Shown piece after piece: positions 23,301 through 35,300 of a stretch of DNA of 64,000 nt. The first letter of the stretch is position 1. Each line of letters begins with the position of its first letter. The DNA comes from Closterium sp. Naga37s-1 (Eukaryota > Streptophyta > Zygnematophyceae > Desmidiales > Closteriaceae). The notes beneath the pieces are model-generated. The model ran no database searches. It saw only the letters and a program-made list of their open reading frames with translations, and was not told the origin of the DNA. Where the stretch lies: NCBI GenBank assembly GCA_947471745.1, contig CANJKZ010000011.1, positions 806,001 through 870,000 on the forward strand, read 5' to 3'. The position numbers and the translations under genes were made by a program.

Positions 23301-26300
23301 GGAAAAGTCCCTAGTGAGAGGAACATGGGAGGTGAGGGGAGGGGAGAATGGGAGGTGAGGGGAGAATGGGAGGTGAGGGGAGAATGGAAGGTGAGGGAAG
23401 AATGGGAGGTGAGGGAAGAATGGGAGGTGAGGGGAGAATGGGAGGTGAAGGGAGAATGGGAGGTGAGGGGAAAATGGGAGGTGAGGGGAGAATGGGGGGT
23501 GAGGGGAGAATGGGAGGTGAGGGGAGAATGGGAGGTGAGGGGAGAATGAGGGGTGAGGGGAGAATGGGAGGTGAGGGGAGAATGGAAGGTGAGGGGAGAA
23601 TGGGGGGTGAGGGGAGAATGGGAGGTGAGGGGAGAATGGGAGGTGAGGGGAGAATGGGAGGTGAGGGGAGAATGGGAGGTGAGGGGAGAATCGGGGGTGA
23701 GGGGAGAATGGGAGGTGAGGGGAGAATGTGGGGTGAGGGGAGAATGGGAGGTGAGGGGAGAATGGGAGGTGAGGGGAGAATGGGAGGGAGGTGAGGGGAG
23801 AATGGGAGGTGAGCGGAGAATGGGAGGTGAGGGGAGAATGGGAGGTGAGGGGAGAATGGGGGGTGAGGGGAGAATGGGAGGTGAGGGGAGAATGGGAGGT
23901 GAGGGGAGAATGGGGGGTGAGGGGAGAATGGGAGGTGAGGGGAGAATGGGGGGTGAGGGGAGAATGGGAGGTGAGGGGAGAATGGGAGGTGACGGGAGAA
24001 TGGGGGGTGAGGGGAGAATGGGAGGTGAGGGGAGAATGGGAGGTGAGGGGAGAATGGAGGGTGAGGGGAGAATGGGAGGTGAGGGGAAAATAGGAGGTGA
24101 GGAGAGAATGGGAGGTGAGGGGAGAATGGGGGGTGAGGGGAGAATGGGGGGTGAGGGGAGAATGGGAGGTGAGGGGAGAATGGGAGAATAGGGGAGAATG
24201 GGAGGTGAGGGGAGAATGGGAGGTGAGGGGAGAATGGGAGGTGAGGGGAGAATGGGAGGTGAGGGGAGAATGGGAGGTGAGGGGAAAATGCGGGGTGAGG
24301 GGAGAATGGAGGGTGAGGGGAGAATGGGAGGTGAGGGGAGAATGGGAGGTGAGGGGAGAATGGGAGGTGAGGGGAGAATGGGAGGTGAGGGGAGAATGGG
24401 GGGTGAGGGGAGAATGGGAGGTGAGGGGAGAATGGGAGGTGAGGGGAGAATGGGAGGTGAGGGGAGAATGGGAGGTGAGGGGAGAATGGGGGGTGAGGGG
24501 AGAATGGGGGGTGAGGGGAGAATGGGAGGCGAGGGGAGAATGGGAGGTGAGGGGAGAATGGGAGGTGAGGGGAGAATGGGAGGTGAGGGGAGAATGGGAG
24601 GTGAGGGGAGAATGGGAGGTGAGGGGAGAATGGGAGGTGAGGGGAGAATGGGAGGTGAGGGGAGAATGGGGGGTGAGGGGAGAATGGGGGGTGAGGGGAG
24701 AATGGGAGGTCAGGGGAGAATGGGAGGTGAGGGGAGAATGGGAGGTGAGGGGAGAATGGTTGGTGAGGAGAGAATGGGAGGTGAGGGGAGAATGGGGGGT
24801 GAGGGGAGAATGGGGGGTGAGGGGAGAATGGGAGGTGAGGGGAGAATGGGAGAATAGGGGAGAATGGGAGGTGAGGGGAGAATGGGAGGTGAGGGGAGAA
24901 TGGGAGGTGAGGGGAGAATGGGAGGTGAGCGGAGAATGGGAGGTGAGGGGAGAATGGGAGGTGAGGGGAGAATGGGGGGTGAGGGGAGAATGGGGGGTGA
25001 GGGGAGAATGGGAGGTGAGGAGAGAATGGGAGGTGAGGGGAGAATGGGAGAATAGGGGAGAATGGGAGGTGAGGAGAGAATGGGAGGTGAGGGGAGAATG
25101 GGAGGTGAGGGGAGAATGGGAGGTGAGGGGAGAATGGGAGGTGAGGGGAGAATGCGGGGTGAGGGGAGAATGGAGGGTGAGGGGAGAATGGGAGGTGAGG
25201 GGAGAATGGGAGGTGAGGGGAGAATGCGAGGTGAGGGGAGAATGGGAGGTGAGGGGAGAATGGGGGGTGAGGGGAGAATGGGAGGTGAGGGGAGAATGGG
25301 AGGTGAGGGGAGAATGGGAGGTGAGGGGAGAATGGGGGGTGAGGGGAGAATGGGGGGTGAGGGGAGAATGGGGGGTGAGGGGAGAATGGGAGGTGAGGGG
25401 AGAATGGGAGGTGAGGGGAGAATGGTTGGTGAGGAGAGAATGGGGGGTGAGGGGAGAATGGAGGTGAGGGGAGAATGGGAGGTGAGGGGAGAATGGGAGG
25501 TGAGGGGAGAATGGGAGGTGAGGAGAATGGGAGGTGAGGGGAGAATGGGAGGTGAGGGGAGAATGGGAGGTGAGGGGAGAATGGGGGGGTAAGGGGAGAA
25601 TGGGGGGTGAGGGGAGAATGGGAGGTGAGGGGAGAATGGGAGGTGAGGGGAGAATGGGAGGTGAGGGGAGAATGGGAGGTGAGGGGAGAATGGGAGGTGA
25701 GGGGAGAATGGGGGGTGAGGGGAGAATGGGAGGTGAGGGGAGAATGGGAGGTGAGGGGAGAATGGGGGGTGAGGGGAGAATGGGAGGTGAGGGGAGAATG
25801 GGAGGTGAGGGGAGAATGGGAGGTGAGGGGAGAATGGGAGGTGAGGGGAGAATGGGGGGTGAGGGGAGAATGGGGGGTGAGGGGAGAATGGGAGGTGAGG
25901 GGAGAATGGGAGGTGAGGGGAGAATGGGAGGTGAGGGGAGAATGGGAGGTGAGGGGAGAATGGGAGGTGAGGGGAGAATGGGAGAATAGGGGAGAATGGG
26001 AGGTGAGGAGAGAATGGGAGGTGAGGGGAGAATGGGAGGTGAGGGGAGAATGGGAGGTGAGGGGAGAATGGGAGGTGAGGGGAGAATGCGGGGTGAGGGG
26101 AGAATGGAGGGTGAGGGGAGAATGGGAGGTGAGGGGAGAATGGGAGGTGAGGGGAGAATGCGAGGTGAGGGGAGAATGGGAGGTGAGGGGAGAATGGGGG
26201 GTGAGGGGAGAATGGGAGGTGAGGGGAGAATGGGAGGTGAGGGGAGAATGGGAGGTGAGGGGAGAATGGGGGGTGAGGGGAGAATGGGGGGTGAGGGGAG

Positions 26301-29300
26301 AATGGGGGGTGAGGGGAGAATGGGAGGTGAGGGGAGAATGGGAGGTGAGGGGAGAATGGGAGGTGAGGGGAGAATGGGAGGTGAGGTGAGAATGGGAGGT
26401 GAGGGGAGAATGGGAGGTGAGGGGAGAATGGGAGGTGAGGGGAGAATGGGAGGTGAGGGGAGAATGGGGGGTGAGGGGAGAATGGGGGGTGAGGGGAGAA
26501 TGGGAGGTCAGGGGAGAATGGGAGGTGAGGGGAGAATGGGAGGTGAGGGGAGAATGGTTGGTGAGGAGAGAATGGGAGGTGAGGGGAGAATGGGGGGTGA
26601 GGGGAGAATGGGGGGTGAGGGGAGAATGGGAGGTGAGGGGAGAATGGGAGAATAGGGGAGAATGGGAGGTGAGGGGAGAATGGGAGGTGAGGGGAGAATG
26701 GGAGGTGAGGGGAGAATGGGAGGTGAGCGGAGAATGGGAGGTGAGGGGAGAATGGGAGGTGAGGGGAGAATGGGGGGTGAGGGGAGAATGGGAGGTGAGG
26801 GGAGAATGGGAGGTGAGGAGAATGGGAGGTGAGGGGAGAATGGGGGGTGAGGGGAGAATGGGAGGTGAGGGGAGAATGGGGGGGTAAGGGGAGAATGGGG
26901 GGTGAGGGGAGAATGGGAGGTGAGGGGAGAATGGGAGGTGAGGGGAGAATGGGAGGTGAGGGGAGAATGGGAGGTGAGGGGAGAATGGGAGGTGAGGGGA
27001 GAATGGGGGGTGAGGGGAGAATGGGAGGTGAGGGGAGAATGGGAGGTGAGGGGAGAACGGGGGGTGAGGGGAGAATGGGAGGTGAGGGGAGAATGGGAGG
27101 TGAGGGGAGAATGGGAGGTGAGGGGAGAATGGGAGGTGAGGGGAGAATGGGGGGTGAGGGGAGAATGGGGGGTGAGGGGAGAATGGGAGGTGAGGGGAGA
27201 ATGGGAGGTGAGGGGAGAATGGGAGGTGAGGGGAGAATGGGAGGTGAGGGGAGAATGGGAGGTGAGGGGAGAATGGGAGAATAGGGGAGAATGGGAGGTG
27301 AGGAGAGAATGGGAGGTGAGGGGAGAATGGGAGGTGAGGGGAGAATGGGAGGTGAGGGGAGAATGGGAGGTGAGGGGAGAATGCGGGGTGAGGGGAGAAT
27401 GGAGGGTGAGGGGAGAATGGGAGGTGAGGGGAGAATGGGAGGTGAGGGGAGAATGGGAGGTGAGGGGAGAATGGGAGGTGAGGGGAGAATGGGGGGTGAG
27501 GGGAGAATGGGAGGTGAGGGGAGAATGGGAGGTGAGGGGAGAATGGGAGGTGAGGGGAGAATGGGAGGTGAGGGGAGAATGGGGGGTGAGGGGAGAATGG
27601 GGGGTGAGGGGAGAATGGGAGGTGAGGGGAGAATGGGAGGTGAGGGGAGAATGGGAGGTGAGGGGAGAATGGTAGGTGAGGTGAGAATGGGAGGTGAGGG
27701 GAGAATGGGAGGTGAGGGGAGAATGGGAGGTGAGGGGAGAATGGGAGGTGAGGGGAGAATGGGGGGTGAGGGGAGAATGGGGGGTGAGGGGAGAATGGGA
27801 GGTCAGGGGAGAATGGGAGGTGAGGGGAGAATGGGAGGTGAGGGGAGAATGGTTGGTGAGGAGAGAATGGGAGGTGAGGGGAGAATGGGGGGTGAGGGGA
27901 GAATGGGGGGTGAGGGGAGAATGGGAGGTGAGGGGAGAATGGGAGAATAGGGGAGAATGGGAGGTGAGGGGAGAATGGGAGGTGAGGGGAGAATGGGAGG
28001 TGAGGGGAGAATGGGAGGTGAGCGGAGAATGGGAGGTGAGGGGAGAATGGGAGGTGAGGGGAGAATGGGGGGTGAGGGGAGAATGGGAGGTGAGGGGAGA
28101 ATGGGAGGTGAGGGGAGAATGGGAGAATAGGGGAGAATGGGAGGTGAGGAGAGAATGGGAGGTGAGCGGAGAATGGGAGGTGAGGGGAGAATGGGAGGTG
28201 AGGGGAGAATGGGGGGTGAGGGGGGAATGGGGGGTGAGGGGAGAATGGGAGGTGAGGGGAGAATGGGAGGTGAGGGGAGAATGGGAGAATAGGGGAGAAT
28301 GGGAGGTGAGGAGAGAATGGGAGGTGAGGGGAGAATGGGAGGTGAGGGGAGAATGGGAGGTGAGGGGAGAATGGGAGGTGAGGGGAGAATGCGGGGTGAG
28401 GGGAGAATGGAGGGTGAGGGGAGAATGGGAGGTGAGGGGAGAATGGGAGGTGAGGGGAGAATGCGAGGTGAGGGGAGAATGGGAGGTGAGGGGAGAATGG
28501 GGGGTGAGGGGAGAATGGGAGGTGAGGGGAGAATGGGAGGTGAGGGGAGAATGGGAGGTGAGGGGAGAATGGGGGGTGAGGGGAGAATGGGGGGTGAGGG
28601 GAGAATGGGGGGTGAGGGGAGAATGGGAGGTGAGGGGAGAATGGGAGGTGAGGGGAGAATGGTTGGTGAGGAGAGAATGGGGGGTGAGGGGAGAATGGGA
28701 GGTGAGGGGAGAATGGGAGGTGAGGGGAGAATGGGAGGTGAGGGGAGAATGGGAGGTGAGGAGAATGGGAGGTGAGGGGAGAATGGGAGGTGAGGGGAGA
28801 ATGGGAGGTGAGGGGAGAATGGGGGGTGAGGGGAGAATGGGGGGTGAGGGGAGAATGGGAGGTGAGGGGAGAATGGGAGGTGAGGGGAGAATGGGAGGTG
28901 AGGGGAGAATGGGAGGTGAGGGGAGAATGGGAGGTGAGGGGAGAATGGGAGGTGAGGGGAGAATGGGAGGTGAGGGGAGAATGGGAGGTGAGGGGAGAAT
29001 GGGGGGTGAGGGGAGAATGGGAGGTGAGGGGAGAATGGGAGGTGAGGGGAGAATGGGAGGTGAGGGGAGAATGGGAGGTGAGGGGAGAATGGGAGGTGAG
29101 GGGAGAATGGGAGGTGAGGGGAGAATGGGAGAATAGGGGAGAATGGGAGGTGAGGAGAGAATGGGAGGTGAGGGGAGAATGGGAGGTGAGGGGAGAATGG
29201 GAGGTGAGGGGAGAATGGGAGGTGAGGAGGGGAGAATGCGGGGTGAGGGGAGAATGGAGGGTGAGGGGAGAATGGGAGGTGAGGGGAGAATGGGAGGTGA

Positions 29301-32300
29301 GGGGAGAATGGGAGGTGAGGGGAGAATGGGGGGTGAGGGGAGAATGGGGGGTGAGGGGAGAATGGGAGGTGAGGGGAGAATGGGAGGTGAGGGGAGAATG
29401 GGAGGTGAGGGGAGAATGGTAGGTGAGGTGAGAATGGGAGGTGAGGGGAGAATGGGAGGTGAGGGGAGAATTGGAGGTGAGGGGAGAATGGGAGGTGAGG
29501 GGAGAATGGGGGGTGAGGGGAGAATGGGGGGTGAGGGGAGAATGGGAGGTCAGGGGAGAATGGGAGGTGAGGGGAGAATGGGAGGTGAGGGGAGAATGGT
29601 TGGTGAGGAGAGAATGGGAGGTGAGGGGAGAATGGGGGGTGAGGGGAGAATGGGGGGTGAGGGGAGAATGGGAGGTGAGGGGAGAATGGGAGAATAGGGG
29701 AGAATGGGAGGTGAGGGGAGAATGGGAGGTGAGGGGAGAATGGGAGGTGAGGGGAGAATGGGAGGTGAGCGGAGAATGGGAGGTGAGGGGAGAATGGGAG
29801 GTGAGGGGAGAATGGGGGGTGAGGGGAGAATGGGAGGTGAGGGGAGAATGGGAGGTGAGGAGAATGGGAGGTGAGGGGAGAATGGGAGGTGAGGGGAGAA
29901 TGGGAGGTGAGGGGAGAATGGGGGGGTAAGGGGAGAATGGGGGGTGAGGGGAGAATGGGAGGTGAGGGGAGAATGGGGGGTGAGGGGAGAATGGGAGGTG
30001 AGGGGAGAATGGGAGGTGAGGGGAGAATGGGGGGTGAGGGGAGAATGGGGGGTGAGGGGAGAATGGGAGGTGAGGGGAGAATGGGAGGTGAGGGGAGAAT
30101 GGGAGGTGAGGGGAGAATGGTAGGTGAGGTGAGAATGGGAGGTGAGGGGAGAATGGGAGGTGAGGGGAGAATGGGAGGTGAGGGGAGAATGGGAGGTGAG
30201 GGGAGAATGGGGGGTGAGGGGAGAATGGGGGGTGAGGGGAGAATGGGAGGTCAGGGGAGAATGGGAGGTGAGGGGAGAATGGGAGGTGAGGGGAGAATGG
30301 TTGGTGAGGAGAGAATGGGAGGTGAGGAGAGAATGGGGGGTGAGGGGAGAATGGGGGGTGAGGGGAGAATGGGAGGTGAGGGGAGAATGGGAGATGAGGG
30401 GAGAATGGTTGGTGAGGAGAGAATGGGGGGTGAGGGGAGAATGGGGGGTGAGGGGAGAATGGGGGGTGAGGGGAGAATGGGGGGTGAGGGGAGAATGGGA
30501 GGTGAGGGGAGAATGGGAGGTGAGGGGAGAATGGAAAGTGAGGGAGAATGGGAGGTGAGGGGAGAATGGGAGGTGAGGGGAGAATGCGGGGTGAGGGGAG
30601 AATGGGAGGTGAGGGGAGAATGGGAGGTGAGGGGAGAATGGGAGATGAGGGGAGAATGGGGGGTGAGGGGAGAATGGGAGGTGAGGGGAGAATGGGGGGT
30701 GAGGGGAGAATGGGAGGTGAGGGGAGAATGGGAGGTGAGGGGAGAATGCGGGGTGAGGGGAGAATGGAGGGTGAGGGGAGAATGGGAGGTGAGGGGAGAA
30801 TGGGAGGTGAGGGGAGAATGGGAGGTGAGGGGAGAATGGGAGGTGAGGGGAGAATGGGGGGTGAGGGGAGAATGGGAGGTGAGGGGAGAATGGGAGGTGA
30901 GGGGAGAATGGGAGGTGAGGGGAGAATGCGGGGTGAGGGGAGAATGGAGGGTGAGGGGAGAATGGGAGGGGAGAATGGGAGGTGAGGGGAGAATGGGAGG
31001 TGAGGGGAGAATGGGAGGTGAGGGGAGAATGGGAGGTGAGGGGAGAATGGGGGGTGAGGGGAGAATGGGAGGTGAGGGGAGAATGGGAGGTGAGGGGAGA
31101 ATGGGAGGTGAGGGGAGAATGGGGGGTGAGGGGAGAATTGGGGGTGAGGGGAGAATGGGAGGTGAGGGGAGAATGGGAAGTGAGGGGAGAATGGGAGGTG
31201 AGGGGAGAATGGGAGGTGAGGCGAGAATGGGAGGTGAGGGGAGAATGGGAGGTGAGGAGAGAATGGGAGGTGAGGGGAGAACGGGAGGTGAGGGGAGAAT
31301 GGGAGGTGAGGGGAGAATGGGGGGTGAGGGGAGAATGGGGGGTGAGGGGAGAATGGGAGGTGAGGGGAGAATGGGAGGTGAGGGGAGAATGGGAGGTGAG
31401 TGGAGAATGGGAGGTGAGGGGAGAATGGGAGGTGAGGGGAGAATGGGAGGTGAGGGGAGAATGGGAGGTGAGGGGAGAACGGGAGGTGAGGGGAGAATGG
31501 GAGGTGAGGGGAGAATGGGGGGTGAGGGGAGATTGGGAGGTGAGGGGAGAATGGGAGGTGAGGGGAGAATGGGAGGTGAGGGGAGAATGGGTGGTGAGGA
31601 GAGAATGGGAGGTGAGGGGAGAATGGGGGGTGAGGGGAGAATGGGGGGTGAGGGGAGAATGGGGGGTGAGGGGAGAATGGGAGGTGAGGGGAGAATGGGA
31701 GGTGAGGGGAGAATGGGAGGTGAGGGGAGAATGGGGGGTGAGGGGAGAATGGGAGGTGAGGGGAGAATGGGAGGTGAGGGGAGAATGGGGGGTGAGGGGA
31801 GAATGGGAGGTCAGGGGAGAATGGGAGGTGAGGGGAGAATGGGAGGTGAGGGGAGAATGGGGGGTGAGGGGAGAATGGGAGGTGAGGGGAGAATGGGAGG
31901 TGAGGGGAGAATGGGAGGTGAGGGGAGAATGGGGGGTGAGGGGAGAATGGGAGGTGAGGGGAGAATGGGAGGTGAGGAGAGAATGGGGGGTGAGGGGAGA
32001 ATGGGAGGTGAGGGGAGAATGGGAGGTGAGGGGAGAATGGGAGGTGAGGGGAGAATGGGAGGTGAGGGGAGAATGGGAGGTGAGTGGAGAATGGGAAGTG
32101 AGGGGAGAATGGGGGGTGAGGGGAGAATGGGAGGTGAGGGGAGAATGGGAGGTGAGGGGGAGAATGGGAGGTGAGGGGAGAATGTGGGGTGAGGGGAGAA
32201 TGGGAGGTGAGGGGAGAATGGGAGGTGAGGGGAGAATGGGAGGTGAGGGGAGAATGGGAGGTGAGGGGAGAATGGGAGGTGAGGGGAGAATGGGAGGTGA

Positions 32301-35300
32301 GGAGAGAATGGGAGGTGAGGAGAGAATGGGAGGTGAGGAGAGAATGGGAGGTGAGGAGAGAATGGGAGGTGAGGGGAGAATGGGAGGTGAGGGGAGAATG
32401 GGAGGTGAGGGGAGAATGGAAGGTGAGGGGAGAATGGGAGGTGAGGGGAGAATGGGAGGTGAGGGGAGAATGGGAGGTGAGGGGAGAATGGGAGGTGAGG
32501 AGAGAATGGGAGGTGAGAGGAGAATGGGAGGTGAGAGAAGACGCAACGCATGCACAGATGGAGGATGCCACGACCCTGAGAGGCAACCTTGACGTCAAAT
32601 GTCAAATGTCCTTCCATGCATGCTCCTTTCGTTTTCAGCCAGGTGGGCAGGATTCGTGTTTGAGGCAGCTGAGCACACTCGAGGATGTGAACGGATGGAG
32701 CTGCAGGCAGACTGGCACCCGGTGAGCTCATGAACGATTGAGCAACAGCATGAGAGAATGAACAAGGAGAGATGGAGAGCACATTCCATCCAAGAACACA
32801 GCACACAGCTCGAAGACATGAAGGGGCTCAATCTGAAACGGAGAACAAGAAAGCATGGCACTCACACGGCATGGCACTCACACGGCATGGCACTCACACG
32901 GCATGGCACTCACAAGACATTGAGGTTCGTAAGGTTGCCAATGGACTCGAAAATGCTGCCAGTCAAGCTGTTGGTGAATAGTTTACTGATAAGAGACCAA
33001 AAGGGCATGCATGCATGTGGCGGCGGGAACTCGGATGAGGCAATGGCAGGTGGGTAGGCCTGCAAGCAGCCCGGGCCTGATGGGAGGGCAGGTGGGCTTG
33101 AAGCTACAGTCGTTTTGACCCAGCCTGATGTAAAAGAGAGGAGGGATTATCAGAGATGGACTCGTGCCTGTGCATATCCCTGTGCATATCCCTGTGCATA
33201 TCCCTGTGCATATCCCTGTGCATATCCCTGTGCATATCCCTGTGCATATCCCTGTGCATATCCCTGTGCATATCCCTGTGCATATCCCTGTGCATATCCC
33301 TGTGCATATCCCTGTGCATATCCCTGTGCATATCCCTGTGCATATCCCTGTGCATATCCCTGTGCATATCCCTGTGCATATCCCTGTGCATATCCCTGTG
33401 CATATCCCTGTGCATATCCCTGTGCATATCCCTGTGCATATCCCTGTGCATATCCCTGTGCATATCCCTGTGCATATCCCTGTGCATATCCCTGTGCATA
33501 TCCCTGTGCATGGAAAGACGTACAAGCTGGCAGGCACCCCGTATGGTAATGTATGATACATACACCAAGCAACACCAGGAGATAATGAATAGGAGGCAGC
33601 TAGTGAGTACATTCCGAGCTTCAATCCGAGGCAAAGCCCAAGAAATCATGGCAGGCGGGCAGATACTGACAATTCACGAAGATTCACGAGGTTGGTGATG
33701 GCCTCAGGAATGGTGCCCGTCAACCCGTTGGTACCCATGTCACTGAAAATACCACAATGGGCATGCATGCATGCATGTGTCGAGAATCCGGATTAGTCAA
33801 GGGCACATGGCTCAGCTGGGGGCTCGGGTCGGCTCATGTTAAGACGATCCAAGCCGCCCGTCTCCAACGTTCAGCTCATCGTTAGTCGAGCTGAGCCAGA
33901 TCGCCGAATGGCAAGCGTCAGCCAATCAGTGGCCCAGAGCCCGTCAACAAGCCGAACCGGGCCCGACCGGACCACGACAAACTGGCACGTGAAGAGGAAA
34001 GCCCTCTCATCTCTTCACGAGATGCCCTGACTCATGACGGGGGAGGGGACAAACCTTTGTCACATGTGCAGTGCAGTGCAGCTACGCTCGTTCTGAGCCA
34101 GCTTGACCTGACTCAAAAGAGGGGAGGACCTACCTGAGTTGGACTCAGGCTTGCGCACACCCCTGTGCACACCCCTGTGCACACCCCTGTGCACGGAAGG
34201 AGGTACAGAGGCTGGCAGGCAGCCCTTGTGGTAATGCATGGAGAGCAAGAATAGAAGACAGCTGGAAAGCGCATTCCAGTCGCACACAGCTCATGGCAGC
34301 ACCAGCAGATCTCAAGGCATGAAGAGGTCGAATATGAGACAAGGGCCAAGAAAGCATGGCAGGTACTCACAAGTAGGTGAGGAGTGCGAGGTTGGTGATG
34401 GCCTCAGGAATGGTGCCAGTCAGCCTGTTGTTCCCCAGGTCGCTGAAAAGACAGCAAGTGGGCATGCACGCATGCATGTGTGGAGAATACGGATTAGGTA
34501 AGAGCAGGTGCCTCAGTGGACATCTTAAAACACCCACAGATTATGGCAGCACCTGCAGATCTCAAGGCATAGGGGGCTCCAATCTGAGACAAAACCCGAG
34601 AAAGCATGGCATGATGGCACTCACAAGTGATTAAGCTTTGCAAGTTTGGTGATGGACTCGGGAAATCCAGTCAGCTGGTTGGTAAACAGGTCTCTGAGAA
34701 GACAGCGAAGGTCATGCATGTGATGTGTGCAGCGGGCATACATGCATGCATGTGAATGTGTGGAAAATCCGGATTAGTCAAGAACAGGTGGCCCAGCCGG
34801 CAGCTCGACTCGCTGGCTTGGATTGTTAATGAGACGAACCAGGCCGTCCACGACCCGTCTCCAACGTTGTCCCCAGTCGTGCGGAGGCGGCTCGAGAAGC
34901 AGAATCGGAGCACATTGTAAGAGCACACAGCAGCTCAGCTCGAGGCATCACGTGCAGATGTCAAGGCATGAAAAGCTTCAATCTGTGGCAAAACCTAAAA
35001 AAGCATGGCAGGTACTCACAGGTGACTTAATTTTGCGAGGTTGCTGATGGACTCAGGGATGGGGCCAGTCAGGTTGGTAAACGCCAGGATACTGACAAGA
35101 TTGCAAACGAAGAGCAGGCAGGCATGCAAGCATGTGTCAAAACTCCAGATTAGTCAAGAGCTGGTGGTCCAGCCGGAATCTTGCCTTCCTCAGCTTGCAT
35201 GAGAGACGAGCCAAGCCGCCCGTTTCCAACGTTCGCCTCGACCCCCCCACCCCCCCTCCGTCATGGCGAGCCGGCTCGACAAGCCGCAAGAACCGGGCAA

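Noticed and set aside
23311-32598. Minus-strand open frame of 3095 codons
   Set aside because: It is an 18-bp repeat read in a frame without stops; the terminal TAG is the acceptor of LRR exon 7 and composition is pure repeat.
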